From: Ziziphus jujuba
Lineage: Eukaryota > Streptophyta > Magnoliopsida > Rosales > Rhamnaceae
NCBI RefSeq assembly: GCF_031755915.1
Contig: NC_083382.1
Location: 33,564,501-33,628,500 of the forward strand
Length of the DNA stretch: 64,000 nucleotides
Reading direction: 5' to 3'
Shown here in pieces: positions 40,070 through 52,400 of this stretch; the first letter of the stretch is position 1; every line of letters begins with the position of its first letter. The notes beneath the pieces are model-generated. The model searched no databases, was not told the origin of the DNA, and was given only the letters and a program-made list of their open reading frames with translations. The position numbers and the translations under genes are program-made.

Positions 40070-41280
40070 TGTTTCTTTTTTAACTCTCACCCTCGTTTCT
40101 TCTCTTTTTCTTTTTGCTGGGACAATTGAATTGGAGATTACTGTTTATGGCCTTTGTTTATTTTCTGCAGGGACCAATACCAATACCATCATCATGTCTC
40201 TTCTCTACTCGCACTTTTAACTGCGTGTTTTCACGCTCTCTTTTTTTAATATATATATATATATATACATATATAAAAATAAAAAAACCTTTTCTTTTAG
40301 CTTGCTTCCTTACTCATTAAGCAAGCTGTCTGTCTGTCTGTCTTATGCTTTTCACATTAATTATATTTAATATCTTTATTATTTCACATATTATTTAGTT
40401 TACTACTGCTACTACTACAATTTTCTTTTCTTTTCTTTTCTTTTTTATATATGCACATAATTAATTATATCAAACTAAGGTGTTAATTAGTTTTCTTCAA
40501 TATATATCTTCAGATGAAATTAATCAATTAATTAATTAATTGGGTTTCTCTCTTTTCCTTCTTATTTTGGAAAGAATCTGAACTGAGGGGTGTTACTGTT
40601 TATTAAATGACCAAGACTTGGCATGGGGTAAACGGACACATCTACCATATAATATCAATTTAAAGCTCCTAGCTCAAAGTTTGATAACACTTTCATTATT
40701 AATTTCATTCATCATAATATACAACCTTTCATCATATTATAATATTTTTATTATCAAACAAAATAATAATAATAATAATAATAATAAATGCGGAATTTCC
40801 TAATGTTACATTTTGGTTTTCACATATATTTTACAGGGCGAGAGCCAGGGCGAGATGAATATTGGAATATTAAAAAAACAACTCCCTCCCTCCGTCCCTC
40901 CCATCTCCCAATCCCAAGGATGCGCGTGGCGTGGTTTCTATACTCTTCCTCTTCCTCTTCCTCTTCTGGTTCCACAGAAATGACAGCTAAGCAGGGATTG
41001 GCTGCTTAAAAATTGAGACCCCACACACCCACCCACCCAGCCACTCATTTTCTAGCATTTATTAGAATCTGGGCTTTGCACCACGCACGCACCAGATTTT
41101 AAACCCAAACTCCAGACAACCAGGATCCTACGCCCTCCCGAGTCCCCACCATCTGGGTCTGGTTTTGGTGACCGCTATCACCACCTCCCCTTCGTAACTC
41201 TTATCAATTTTTTATGCTTACAGATTTTGAAACTAATAATAATAAAAATTGTAATTTTTCTTTCTTATATATTAAAACAA
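40070..41280. promoter_or_regulatory. MYB5 upstream region with a GC-richer segment
   Basis: The first 750 bp upstream is AT-rich with (TTTTC)n, (CTGT)n and (AAT)n tracts. From about 40830 to 41200 the DNA becomes C-rich, with CCCTCC, CACCCACCCACCC and CTTCCTCTTCC repeats. This may be a distal regulatory segment or a leader of another transcript; no protein match was seen. Confidence 0.35.
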
Positions 41281-41364
41281 AAAAAAAAAAACAAAAAATC
41301 TCAGACTAAATGACATTGCATTTTTACATTCTATATACCATATTACATTTTGGCCGCATCTTTT

Positions 41365-41780
41365 GCCAATGCCATTTTTCATGTCAAATTTTGTCACTAA
41401 ATTTGCCAGTTTGCCAATTTTGATTGTAAATTCTATTATAATAAATTTTGTGATATCCATACTATTTAATACTTAAAATATTATAATTTATAAAAATGAA
41501 TCTCATCATCATTTAATAATATTTAAAATTTAATAATGATATTTTCAAAAAAAATAATATTTATCATCATCATTGAATGCTCGTCAATATAATTACAAAT
41601 CAAATGACAATTTAAATAAAAATAATAAAATTAGATATTCTAATTAAAATTTACCACATAAGATGGTAATCTTAACAAGACTCATTTTTTAAGTATCATT
41701 AAAAAGCCAATGCTAAAATGTGGTATTGATTAATATATTTACCATAGGAAAGCTTATGGCAATGCCAAAATGGCATTAGC
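41365..41780. mobile_element. Possible MITE or foldback element
   Basis: gccaatgccatttt (41365-41378) pairs with aaaatggcattagc (41767-41780) with one mismatch. The right side also contains a 28-bp near-palindrome at 41756-41783. The interior is extremely AT-rich and has related TCATCAT blocks on both sides of its middle. No target-site duplication was located, so the boundaries are approximate. Confidence 0.35.
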
Positions 41781-41937
41781 CATAGCAAACACTCTTGCTC
41801 ATATCATAACAATAGAAAGCCAACTGCCCCATCATTTACAACAAGTAAAACACGAGCTCAACTCAAATCAAAATTATGCTATTTCAGAAAGTAGTAATAA
41901 TAATAATATTGGAGAACGAACACCATCGTCTATATTA

Positions 41938-44149
41938 TTATGATGTTGGCAGGGTCTGAAATCTGATATGCTTGTATTTTTGGTCAGTGTTGAAACTCCT
42001 TGCAGTCTCTGTCAACCCTTTAGATAGTAGGAGCTTCAGTGCACCAACTCCCTCTTGAATAGCATCATCAATCTTGTTCAACAATACCAAGCTACAATTA
42101 CTATAAATTCTAAATTAAAATTAAAACATCTGCTACTTCATTGCATGCAGACACTCGTTCACCTTCTGTTCAAAAGATATGCATCATTTAAAGAAACATG
42201 TAAATCACATTCATTGTTTCTGAGATTAGAGTGTGTGCTTAGTTCTACTAACCTACAAGCTATCTGTATAATGATTTTCGTTACCCAATATCCAGCAAGA
42301 TAATCTTAACAAGGATAATGATGTCTTTGATCACAACATAATCAATTTTTTGTTGCTAACATAATAACTTACTCGTTCTCGAGCTGTCCTGTTGAATTTT
42401 TGAAGCAAGAATGCTTTGGGATCCATTTGACCAGGAGGCCGCCCAATGCCTGGTGCATAATGAAATAAAAACAATCTCGCATTACAATAAGGAGAAGAAA
42501 ACTGAACATCTAAAACCGAATACCAATATTTGGGACACTGAAACTAACAAATTCTTAGACGAGAAAATTCTCTGTTTCCCCGAAAATGGTAGATCACACT
42601 CTTTAGCCTAGTCAAATCATTTAAATAATACAATTATTTAAAATAAAAAATAAAAAATAAAAATAAAAACAGAATGTTAGTACTGATATGCTGTGTAGGC
42701 TCCTTATATTTGAACAAGATATGCAAAACTATAACCCATGGATTTCTGAAACTAACAAAAGATTAGACAAACCAAAAAAGTCGTGGCTGATAATCTCACT
42801 CTAATTATATACCCTTTTTAAGGTTAGCAACTGAAGAATAAAAGAGATAACGAAGATAGAACATTCGCTGATAGTATTTTACCACATGAAGGGCTAAGCA
42901 ATTCATGCTACTTCAGCATATGAGGAACAGTCTAAGCAAAGCAATTGTGGGATTAGTTGTTTTTCAGATTTCTCACATTTGCATTTCAGAAAATGCAGTA
43001 TTTCAACAACCACAATTCCAAGTTAATGTCAAACAATATTTTGCCAAAACCAAACCCTTTCCAATTCTAATCATACCCATTGTGGCTTCCATGACCTCCT
43101 TTGTCATAAAGACGAAGCACCCTGCAGGGTAGGTTCATGTCATCATGAAACTGCAACCAAAAATCAATAAAGCAACAAAAAGGAAAAAAAAAAAATGGAA
43201 TAAACTAACAACAAAGATACTATAAACCAACAAAATAATAGAAAGTAACAGACACAGTATAGAAACCGTTGCTACCACAAGCACGCGATTAAGGGGAAGC
43301 TTATAGTAAGCTCCAAGAGGTCCTGTCTGTAGTTTAGTCAAAAAGTACAAGTTATGCACAAGCTATTCTAGCCTTTGCGGCAGCACATGATAAAATGCCT
43401 TCATTTTAGAAAAAAAACAGAAGCGGAAGTGAACGCCACATTTAAGGTGCAAGCTGAATAAAACGATTTGAATCTTTTAAGAATATATACGAATTCCAAA
43501 TGCCTCGTAACATTGTAACAATATGATATGCAATAACTTCTGCATTGAACCATAAGCTGTCATTCATAAACACAATGGACAAGCAAATTGAAAACGGTAA
43601 TAAACATTTCAAAGTAAGCAAGATCAAAGACAGCTAGATAAATAACCCAATGTGGGAAAGGGTAAAATGTTATGACAACATAATTTCCTTCAAAGTATAA
43701 TGAAAGCGTCTCAATCACTTACAGATTCACCACTCAGATTCATGTAAGTTTGAGGCTTTGCCAGGAAAACAGGGATGTCGCCAACAAAACTTGTAAGATT
43801 TTAGCATCTGTGCACTTTATAAACAAAGTAAACATGCAGAGATGGGGAGTTGAATTAAATGAACATACCTTGACCAAAGATTGCTTTACAATGAACTGTG
43901 TCCATTGCAATCCCTTGTGATTCAGCGAATGCATCAATCATCTCAAACCCCACGTACTCCAAACCAAGACCAAGTAAGGTAAGTCTTATAACAAGTTAAC
44001 AACTGACGTTATAGATTAAGATACCGGAATTCATATCATACATTGTGTCTAGTTCCTTTGTATTTATCGCCAGGGTTGCCCAAACCCACAAACAGCCACG
44101 GTCGTGAAGCAGCAGTGCAAAACCAATGTCTACTTAACCTGTTACGCAT
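41938..44149 (-). CDS. Peptidyl-tRNA hydrolase (bacterial Pth type), two non-canonical splice acceptors
   Basis: Exons by homology: 44149-44042, 43953-43869, 43790-43723, 43326-43276, 43150-43077, 42607-42549, 42449-42373 and 42072-41938; they give 218 residues. The enzyme frees peptides from tRNA stranded by aborted translation; the short N-terminus suggests organelle targeting. Catalytic motifs are intact: GLGNPG (N25), TRHN (H35), [14 protein letters not shown] and GGHGSHNG. Two acceptors lack AG at the homologous boundary. Intron 1 ends ...GAGTAC before GTGGGG; the nearest AG would insert one Tyr into the RHN-VGF motif. Intron 2 ends CTTACAA before GTTTTG; the only AG is one base later and shifts the frame to an early stop. 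The last base of exon 6 is T, changing the expected RIGIG to RICIG. Either splicing is unusual, the assembly has errors, or the gene is starting to decay. It is the probable At5g19830 counterpart (from memory). Confidence 0.85.
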
Positions 44150-44216
44150 GTTCACTCATTTCCACCAAGCCGTTTCTTGGTCTTTAAAAGTTTCTTTGCC
44201 AAACTCCTAATTACCT

Positions 44217-44811
44217 GTAACGATAAATTAGATTAAAGAGATTATGGGCCTGGTTTGCCCTTTTTTTTTTTTTTAACTTTTCCTTAATGATAAATTAATA
44301 AATCACAGGGAGGGGTATTGATACTTTTGTTTTCCTCTTTCTAAGTAGGTCACTAGGTTCCCCTGCTCGTAAGCTTATGCCCCAATTCAACAAGATGGAG
44401 AAATTATTCAATGTGAAGGGCATTGCTGTGAGTAGTAGTAAAAAACTAAAAACACAAGTTCCAACATTCTTCTCCAATTATAATCTTTCAAGGAATAAAT
44501 AGGAAATTAGATTAAAAACTTCCTCAAATTTTCAACTTTTTATCAGGGAGTTTTTAGATTTCCCTTCTAAAATAAGTCATTCTCTATCAGTTTAAGAATT
44601 TTCTATGGACTTCAATCGAAGGGCAGAGTTGATTTGGTCTCATAAAATTGATATGAGATTCCAATACGAAATATACAAACTTCTCTTTGCAACTATTTAC
44701 GACATGTGAGCATAAAAGGCTTATTAGACTAAGATTCTGAATTGCTTATAAAACAAGGACATAGCAGAAAATACCCATATCCTCGAAGAGAAAAGCGATA
44801 AGGAAATTGTA
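44217..44811 (-). other. Probable 5'-UTR intron of the peptidyl-tRNA hydrolase gene
   Basis: Minus-strand donor CATCAG|GTACAA near 44811 and acceptor CGTTACAG|GT near 44217 would join a leader exon (44812 to about 44900) to the coding exon starting at 44149. The sequence between contains a T-tract at about 44260-44275 and no coding signal. Confidence 0.4.
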
Positions 44812-45218
44812 CCTGATGCACCAGAAGTTGGACTGTGAATGAGAAAATAGTCGAGAATAGGAAGGAGTGGAGCACAGCGTTTCTCTCTCTCTCTCACAAT
44901 AAGAATAATAATAATAATAAAGTGTTTTTTTGGCCCTTTATTTAAAAATAAAAATAAAAAAATTGTTAATACATTATGGTGGTCGTGAAGACTGTAGTGG
45001 AGATGAAAGCTCCAATTTTTGTTGATGGATGTTAAAGGTGGTGGCTATGTCGGAGCTGAACGGTGCACGTGCTTGGAAAGGATGAGGAAGGGTTGGTCAC
45101 GTGACCGAATCAATTTTGCATTGAATTACTCTTCAATCAGTTTTTGCCGCGAATATTTATCAACTATTGCCGTCGATGATAATGTAATTTAACTTATTTA
45201 TCAATTTTGTTAACTTTG

Positions 45219-45269
45219 TGTATAAAAAATAATTTTTTTTTTTTGGGGTTAAAAATGTATAAAAATAAT
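45219..45269 (-). mobile_element. Oligo(T) micro-insertion with about 14-bp direct repeats
   Basis: tgtataaaaaataat (45219-45233) and tgtataaaaataat (45256-45269) differ by one A. The 22-bp insert on the minus strand is tttttaacccc followed by 11 A. The repeats are AT-rich, so chance similarity is possible. Confidence 0.45.
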
Positions 45270-45542
45270 AATTGGAAAACCAAAGGAATATTCTTTTATA
45301 TTCTGATGGGAAACACACCCAACTATAGTTACTATGTTCCCTAAATTGGTTCATTAATATTTGTGGTTCAATTAGAATAAGTTTATAAGTATGAGTTTCA
45401 GCCCCCAAAAAAAAAAAAAAAAGTTAATAAGTTTGAGTTGAATGAAAATATTTTAATTAAAACAAATGTAGGTGGATATAGTGAATAATTTTAATGAAAA
45501 TAAAAATAAGTTTTTCAGATAAAAAATTATATGATGATTTGT

Positions 45543-45634
45543 CAAAGAAAACAAATTATTGTTATAACATGAGTAAACCAACAAAGTTCAAAGACAACAA
45601 GTTATTGTTATAACATGAGCAAACCAACAAAGTT
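45543..45634. repeat. 46-bp tandem duplication, three mismatches
   Basis: Units at 45543-45588 and 45589-45634 share, among other parts, the phrase ttattgttataacatgag and differ at three positions. Confidence 0.9.
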
Positions 45635-45750
45635 TTTTAAGTAAAAAAAAGTGAATAAAGGAAAAATATTAAGAAAAAAGTTTCAAATGTATTTTTATTT
45701 GATAAATTTGTTGTTGTTTTTTTTTTTTTTTTTTTTATTCGCTCATCCAA

Positions 45751-45910
45751 TCAACTTTATAAAACCATTCTTTTTTTTTTTTTTTTGGGCTAGTGTGGTT
45801 GGGCCCCAGGCACCCCTTCCCCCCCTAAGACTCGATCCCGAGCACACACAGGCCGGGATGTGGAGACTGCCACTTGAGCTCCACGGCGAGTCAACTTTAT
45901 AAAACCATTC
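45751..45910 (-). mobile_element. SINE, about 120 bp, with perfect 20-bp target-site duplication
   Basis: The direct repeat tcaactttataaaaccattc is exact at 45751-45770 and 45891-45910. The body (45771-45890), read on the minus strand, starts ctcgccgtgg, has an A-box-like tggagctcaagtgg and a B-box-like ggatcgagtct, and ends ctagccc plus about 16 A. The tRNA-like promoter boxes, short length, A-tail and target duplication are the hallmarks of a plant SINE mobilised by a LINE. Identical repeats imply recent insertion. It is GC-richer than its surroundings. I do not recognise the named family. Confidence 0.88.
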
Positions 45911-45998
45911 ACAATTGACCCAAATTCACATTTTAAAAACCAAAAAGCATAGGAACAAAATCTTTTTTCTTATCAAATCACAAAAACTTTTAAATAGT

Positions 45999-46029
<31 letters not shown>

Positions 46030-46427
46030 ACCCCAAATTTAAAGTGAACCTTAATCATGATCCATCACTTTTTTTTTTTAATGGAAAAAATAAAAATAAA
46101 AAATAAAAAAACAGCTAATCAATTAGACAAATTTGGTTTGCCCTAATTAGCCCCACCTTCGCCACTCCCTCCCAAGTGTTTTTATTTTTTGGTTTATTTT
46201 GGGTGTGTGAATGCTTAAAATCCCCAAAACCCTCCTCCCAAACACAGCCTCCGTCGTCTACTCTGTCTCTGTGTCTGTCTCTCTCTCTCTCTCTTGTTGT
46301 TGTATCTCTAAATAAAAAAATAAAATAAAAAACTCACAAGCAAGCCTTGTAGAGAGAGAAACAACAGAGAGAGGCAGAGGCCGAGGCAGAGAGCAGCCAC
46401 CACCACCACCACCACCCCCATTGACAA

Positions 46428-49400
46428 ATGGCTCAACCCACTGATTCCGCTCAGCTGCAGCAAGCCCAACTGGCCGCGATTCTCGGCCCAGACTCCGGCC
46501 CCTTCGAAACCCTAATCTCCCACCTCATGTCCTCCTCCAACGAGCAGCGGTCTCAGGCCGAGCTTCTCTTCAACCTCTGCAAACAAACCGATCCCGATTC
46601 CCTCTCTCTCAAGCTTGCCCACCTCCTTCAGTTCTCTTCCCACCCGGAGGCCCGAGCCATGTCTGCCATCCTCCTCCGTAAGCAACTCACCCGCGACGAT
46701 TCCTACCTCTGGCCCCGACTCTCCCCATCCACTCAGTCTTCTCTCAAGTCCATTCTTTTGTCCTGTATTCAGCGCGAGGATGCCAAGTCTATATCTAAGA
46801 AGCTCTGCGACACCATTTCCGAGCTCGCCTCTGGGATTTTGCCCGAGTATGGTTGGCCCGAGTTGTTGCCCTTCATGTTCCAGTGCGTTTCCTCCGACTC
46901 GCCCAAGCTTCAGGAATCTGCTTTTTTGATTTTTGCCCAGTTGTCTCAGTATATAGGCGATACGCTGGTCCCTCATATAAAGCAGCTGCACGCTGTGTTC
47001 CTGCACTGTTTGACCTCGTCGTCCAGTTCCGATGTGAAGATCGCGGCTTTGAATGCCGTGATCAATTTCATCCAGTGCTTGTCGAATTCCGGCGACCGGG
47101 ATAGGTTTCAGGACTTGCTGCCCGCCATGATGACCACGTTAACTGAGGCTTTGAACAATGGGAATGAGGCCACCGCACAGGAAGCTCTTGAATTGATGAT
47201 CGAACTGGCTGGGACAGAACCCAGGTTCTTGAGGAGGCAGCTGGTTGACGTGGTGGGTTCAATGTTGCAGATTGCCGAAGCTGAGTCCTTGGAAGAAGGC
47301 ACGAGGCATTTGTCGATCGAGTTTGTCATCACACTCGCGGAGGCCAGAGAGCGTGCTCCGGGGATGATGAGGAAGCTGCCGCAGTTTATAAGCAGGTTGT
47401 TTTCGATCTTGATGAAGATGCTTCTGGATGTCGAGGATGATCCGGCATGGCATAGTGCTGATAGTGAGGATGAAGATGCAGGTGAGTCTGGCAATTACAG
47501 TGTTGGGCAGGAGTGTTTGGATCGCCTTTCCATTTCCCTGGGTGGGAATACTATTGTTCCTGTTGCCTCTGAGCAGTTGCCGGCATTTTTGGCTGCTCCC
47601 GAGTGGCAGAAGCACCATGCTGCACTTATTGCACTTGCCCAGATCGCTGAGGGTTGCTCCAAGGTATTAAAAACCTTTTTAAATCTGTGTTGTTTGTTCT
47701 GTACCGGTACTATTTGTGTTATGCATTTATTTATTTCCCCTATCACTGTACTGTTTGTATAATTCTACAATTACACCCAAATGGAACTAGGGTCTTTTCA
47801 TTTCTTGTGTTACCTTCATGGGGTTCCAAGAGGTCACTTATAGTAACTATTTTATTTGCATAGAATTTCTGGCTGCGAGACGTTGCATTTTCAATTACTG
47901 TTATTGGTAATTAATAATTTGTTCTATTCCCTTGTTGCAGGTTATGATAAAGAATTTGGATCAAGTGGTGGCAATGGTCTTGAACTCGTTTCAAGATCCC
48001 CACCCCCGTGTTAGGTGGGCAGCTATTAATGCAATCGGGCAGTTATCTACAGACTTAGGACCAGATTTGCAAGTTCAATACCATCAAAAGGTGCTTCCAG
48101 CACTTGCTGCAGCTATGGATGATTTCCCGAATCCTCGAGTACAAGTTAGTATCCAGCTATGTGCGCTTTGCCATTTTCTTAGTGGTTAAGTTTTCAAATT
48201 ACATGGATTGTACTGCTTTTAGCATCTTTGACTCATTTGATCAAAATGGTGGGTTTATTTTCTTCACAGGCGCATGCAGCTTCAGCAGTGCTGAACTTCA
48301 GTGAGAATTGCACTCCAGATATTTTAAAGCCTTACTTAGATGGGATAGTGAGCAAATTGCTTATACTTCTGCAGGTATATTTTCATATCAGCTTCATACT
48401 GGTTAAATTTGGCATGCATTGGTTTGACAGTATGAAATGTGACATATATCTTATATTGTCTTGACTAAATATATGGCTTGTGTAGAATGGGAAACAAATG
48501 GTGCAAGAGGGAGCCTTAACAGCTTTGGCGTCAGTGGCTGATTCATCTCAGGTGATTTTGTAGTCTTTTCTCATTCTCTGGTCGTTAATTGTTTGTTATG
48601 GGTTACTAAATTGATAGGGTATGGATTTGTGTAGGAGCATTTCCAAAAGTACTATGATGCAGTTATGCCTTACCTGAAAGCTATCTTGGTGAATGCAACT
48701 GACAAATCTGATCGCATGCTACGTGCTAAATCCATGGAGTGCATTAGTTTGGTTGGCATGGCTGTTGGAAAGGAGAAATTCAGAGATGATGCTAAGCAGG
48801 TACAATAACATTATATTCATGGGACCTTCTTTCTGTGTTTTTTTTTTTTTTTTTTTTTGGGAGGGGGAGATAAATATCTTATGAATATTAATGGCTATGG
48901 AAGTTTGCACAAGTTTTCTGTTAACCTGCTTATCCTTTGAGACCATGCCAATAAATTTTGGATGTTATTTCATATGTACAAATTATTTTACCCAGAAAAT
49001 TAACATCTCCTCCTCCTTTCTCTAGTCCTTCCCCCTTACAATCATAAATGGACTGAAGTCTTTTACCCATTTGTAAGGTGATAAATCTAATTTTTACAAT
49101 GAAACCAGTAAAACTGAATTGCTGCTGGGAGATTTTCTGTTTCCTGCAACTGTTTTATTGTTTCTGGGAACATAGCTTATGTTTAGTAACTTATGTAAGG
49201 TCATGGAGGTGCTGATGTCTTTGCAAGGATCTCAACTGGAGACAGATGATCCAACCACAAGTTACATGCTGCAAGTATGTTTTTCCCTTAATTTAAAATA
49301 TGCATATTTCATTACATACTTTTCATTTGCAATAATTACTCTTCTATATTGACATAGGCTTGGGCTAGACTCTGCAAGTGTTTAGGACAAGATTTCCTTC

Positions 49401-52400
49401 CATACATGAGTGTTGTCATGCCGCCCTTGCTTCAATCTGCTCAACTTAAGCCAGATGTAACCATTACCTCTGCAGATTCAGATAATGATATTGAAGACTC
49501 TGATGATGAAAGGTTTGAACTTTTTTTTACCTTTTTATTCCTCCCCAATTGATGGCTTAGTTCCAATAGATAGCATTACAACCTGCTCTTCTTTTATTAT
49601 TTACCCTTCTTTCTTTTTCCTCGTAAATAAATTTCAAATGGTTCAGCATTTTCTTAGTTTGTGCTAGCAAATGTATGTTTGTCCAATACTCTCTCTCTCT
49701 CATAGCATTAAGGCATTAAAATTATTCCCACTTCTAGTATTAAATATTTACTTCAATACTTATTATTATCTAAGATTTTTCTCTGTGCAAGTCCACCAAA
49801 AAAAAAAAAAAAAAAAGAAGATTTTTCTCTGTGCAAAGTTTTGTTGTTTGCTAAGAATTTTATTTGTTACAGTATGGAAACTATTACTCTTGGGGATAAA
49901 AGAATTGGTATCAAGACTAGTGTCTTGGAGGAAAAAGCTACAGCTTGTAACATGCTTTGTTGCTATGCTGACGAGTTGAAGGAAGGATTCTTTCCATGGA
50001 TTGATCAGGTTTTTTTCTTGGCAGATTGTTATAAGAGTTTTGTGCCATTTTTGAGTTTGGTACTTAGGAAGAATTCTTGTATTTTGCAGGTTGCTCCTAC
50101 CTTAGTCCCACTTCTAAAATTTTATTTCCACGAAGAAGTTAGAAAAGCAGCTGTTTCGGGTATTATGAACATTTGACATTAAATTTTCTCATCCATCTTC
50201 TTCCTTTTTGAGAGCTTTATCTCTCTTCCTTTTTACACCCTTGGACACTTGTATAGTTTTTAATGGGTGAATTATGCATTTTTTGGTTCTAGCCATGCCT
50301 GAGCTACTTCGGTCAGCAAAATTAGCTGTAGAGAAAGGGCAATCTCAAGGTCGCAATGAGACTTATATAAAGCAGTTGTCAGACTATATTGTTCCAGCTC
50401 TAGTGGAAGCATTACATAAGGTGGTTGTTATTTTCCATTTTATTTTCTGTCCCTCCATGGTGCGTCATATTTTCTTTTGACATGCTGTTTCTATGGTGCT
50501 AAATTGCTTTGCATTTTATATGCAGGAACCTGATACAGAGATCTGTGCAAATATGTTGGATTCATTAAATGAATGCTTACAGGTTTGTCATATTTTAGTT
50601 GAGTTAACTAATTCCTGTTGCTCTTGGAGTATTGTTTGTCTTTTGCATGTTGTGCATAATATATTTTAGGGAATTTTTTCTGCTGTAATGCTGTTTTTTT
50701 GGTTGAGTTTGACAAAAGGGGTCTTGCTGACCATTTTAGGACAAAAAAATTTGGGGTATGTAGGAAGGAATCAAGGGCTTAGTTAATCTGAGTTTTTGAA
50801 TCATACTTATGTTTTGGTATTTACATATTCTGTTCCTTTTGAAATCTTCAAAACTGGCTCATTGTGCTGGCTCTCTGTTTCGTCTTTCAGATATCTGGAC
50901 CCCTTTTGGACGAAAGCCAGGTCAGATCTATTGTGGATGAGATAAAGCAGGTGATCACTGCTAGTTCAAGTAGAAAAAGAGAGAGAGCAGAAAGGGCCAA
51001 GGCAGAAGATTTTGATGCTGAAGAAGGAGAATTAATTAAAGAAGAAAATGAACAAGAGGAGGAAGTTTTTGATCAAGTTAGTTATTGGAAATTGGCTTAA
51101 TTATCACGCTATTTATGGTTCTAATGTTTTGATGTGGCCTTCTTCTTCTTTTTTTATAGTTAAAATGCCTTCTTTTTATGTTTATTTTTCTGGTTCCAGG
51201 TTGGTGAAATCTTGGGAACTTTGATTAAAACATTCAAAGCCTCTTTCTTGCCCTTCTTTGACGAGCTGTCATCATATCTAACACCTATGTGGGTAAGTCT
51301 GGAGTGAAATTTAGCCTCTTGGATTTTTAAGATAACATTTCTCTTGTTCTCATAAAGCCATTCTAATACTTGAAATTCAGGCTAAACAAGAATGTTTGTG
51401 ATTTTTGTATGAACCATGAATTTATTGACTATTGCTGCAGTGTAATTACACAGGAGTTACAGTCCTATTGAAATGGTGTATTCTGTTTGTTGAAAACCTT
51501 ATGCTTATATTTATCTTCCTAAGTGCGTTATGTGCTTAAGCATGTTTTATAGAAGTTTTAGTTTTAACTTTTAAGTTATTTATTGGACCTTGAAAATAGG
51601 GAAAGGATAAGACGCCTGAAGAGAGGAGGATTGCAATATGCATATTCGATGATGTTGCAGAACAGTGTCATGAAGCTGCTTTAAAGTTAGTTTGTTGTAA
51701 TATAAATGTTTGCCTTGAGATGGTTGTTAATTTACCAGTATAAAGTTAATGTGATCTTTTTGTCCTGCCATGGAACAGATATTATGACACATTCCTCCCT
51801 TTTGTATTGGAGGCTTGCAATGACGAGAATGCTGATGTCAGACAGGTTTGCTTCCCCATCCCAAACTGTTCTATATATATAGTGTATAATATTTGTACGT
51901 ATATATGTCTAGTTACATCGTCTCATCTGAATCTATGACAAAACCTTTTCAGGCTGCTGTATATGGACTTGGTGTTTGTGCAGAATTTGGTGGACCTGTC
52001 TTTAAACCTCTTGTTGGAGGTACATTCTGCTTTCATATGTAGAAGAAGTGTTACTTATTATATTATTTTGATAATAACATTTTCTAGTGGTTATTTATTT
52101 GTTTATTTTTTTTTGCAGAGGCACTTTCAAGGCTAAATGCCGTTATTCAGCATCCCAATGCTTTGCAATCCGATAATCTAATGGCATATGATAATGCTGT
52201 TTCTGCACTAGGAAAAATATGCCAGTTTCATCGCGACGGTATTGATTCAGCTCAGGTACTCGTGGATCTTTATTCCTTCATTAGTATCGTTGTATGGATT
52301 TCTCTGAAATTCTTTTGGAGGTATTGGTGGATTAAGTTTAAAATTGATCCTTATCTGCCACACAACTAAAAGAGTGCATGATAATATATGGAGTTTTAAA

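Larger units (their letters stand above)
44950..46300. other. Intergenic region between the peptidyl-tRNA hydrolase and importin genes
   Basis: AT-rich spacer between divergent genes. It holds an oligo(T) micro-insertion (45219-45269), a 46-bp imperfect tandem pair (45543-45634) and an intact SINE (45751-45910). CT-rich leader-like sequence begins about 46240, just before the importin gene. Confidence 0.7.

Noticed and set aside
45771..45890. Possible intact tRNA gene on the minus strand
   Set aside because: Box-like motifs are present but no cloverleaf or anticodon arm is evident, and the A-tail plus target duplication mark it as a SINE.
46512..47006. 164-codon antisense frame within importin exon 1
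   Set aside because: The importin frame has full homology and in-phase splicing; the antisense frame is a by-product of GC-rich codons.
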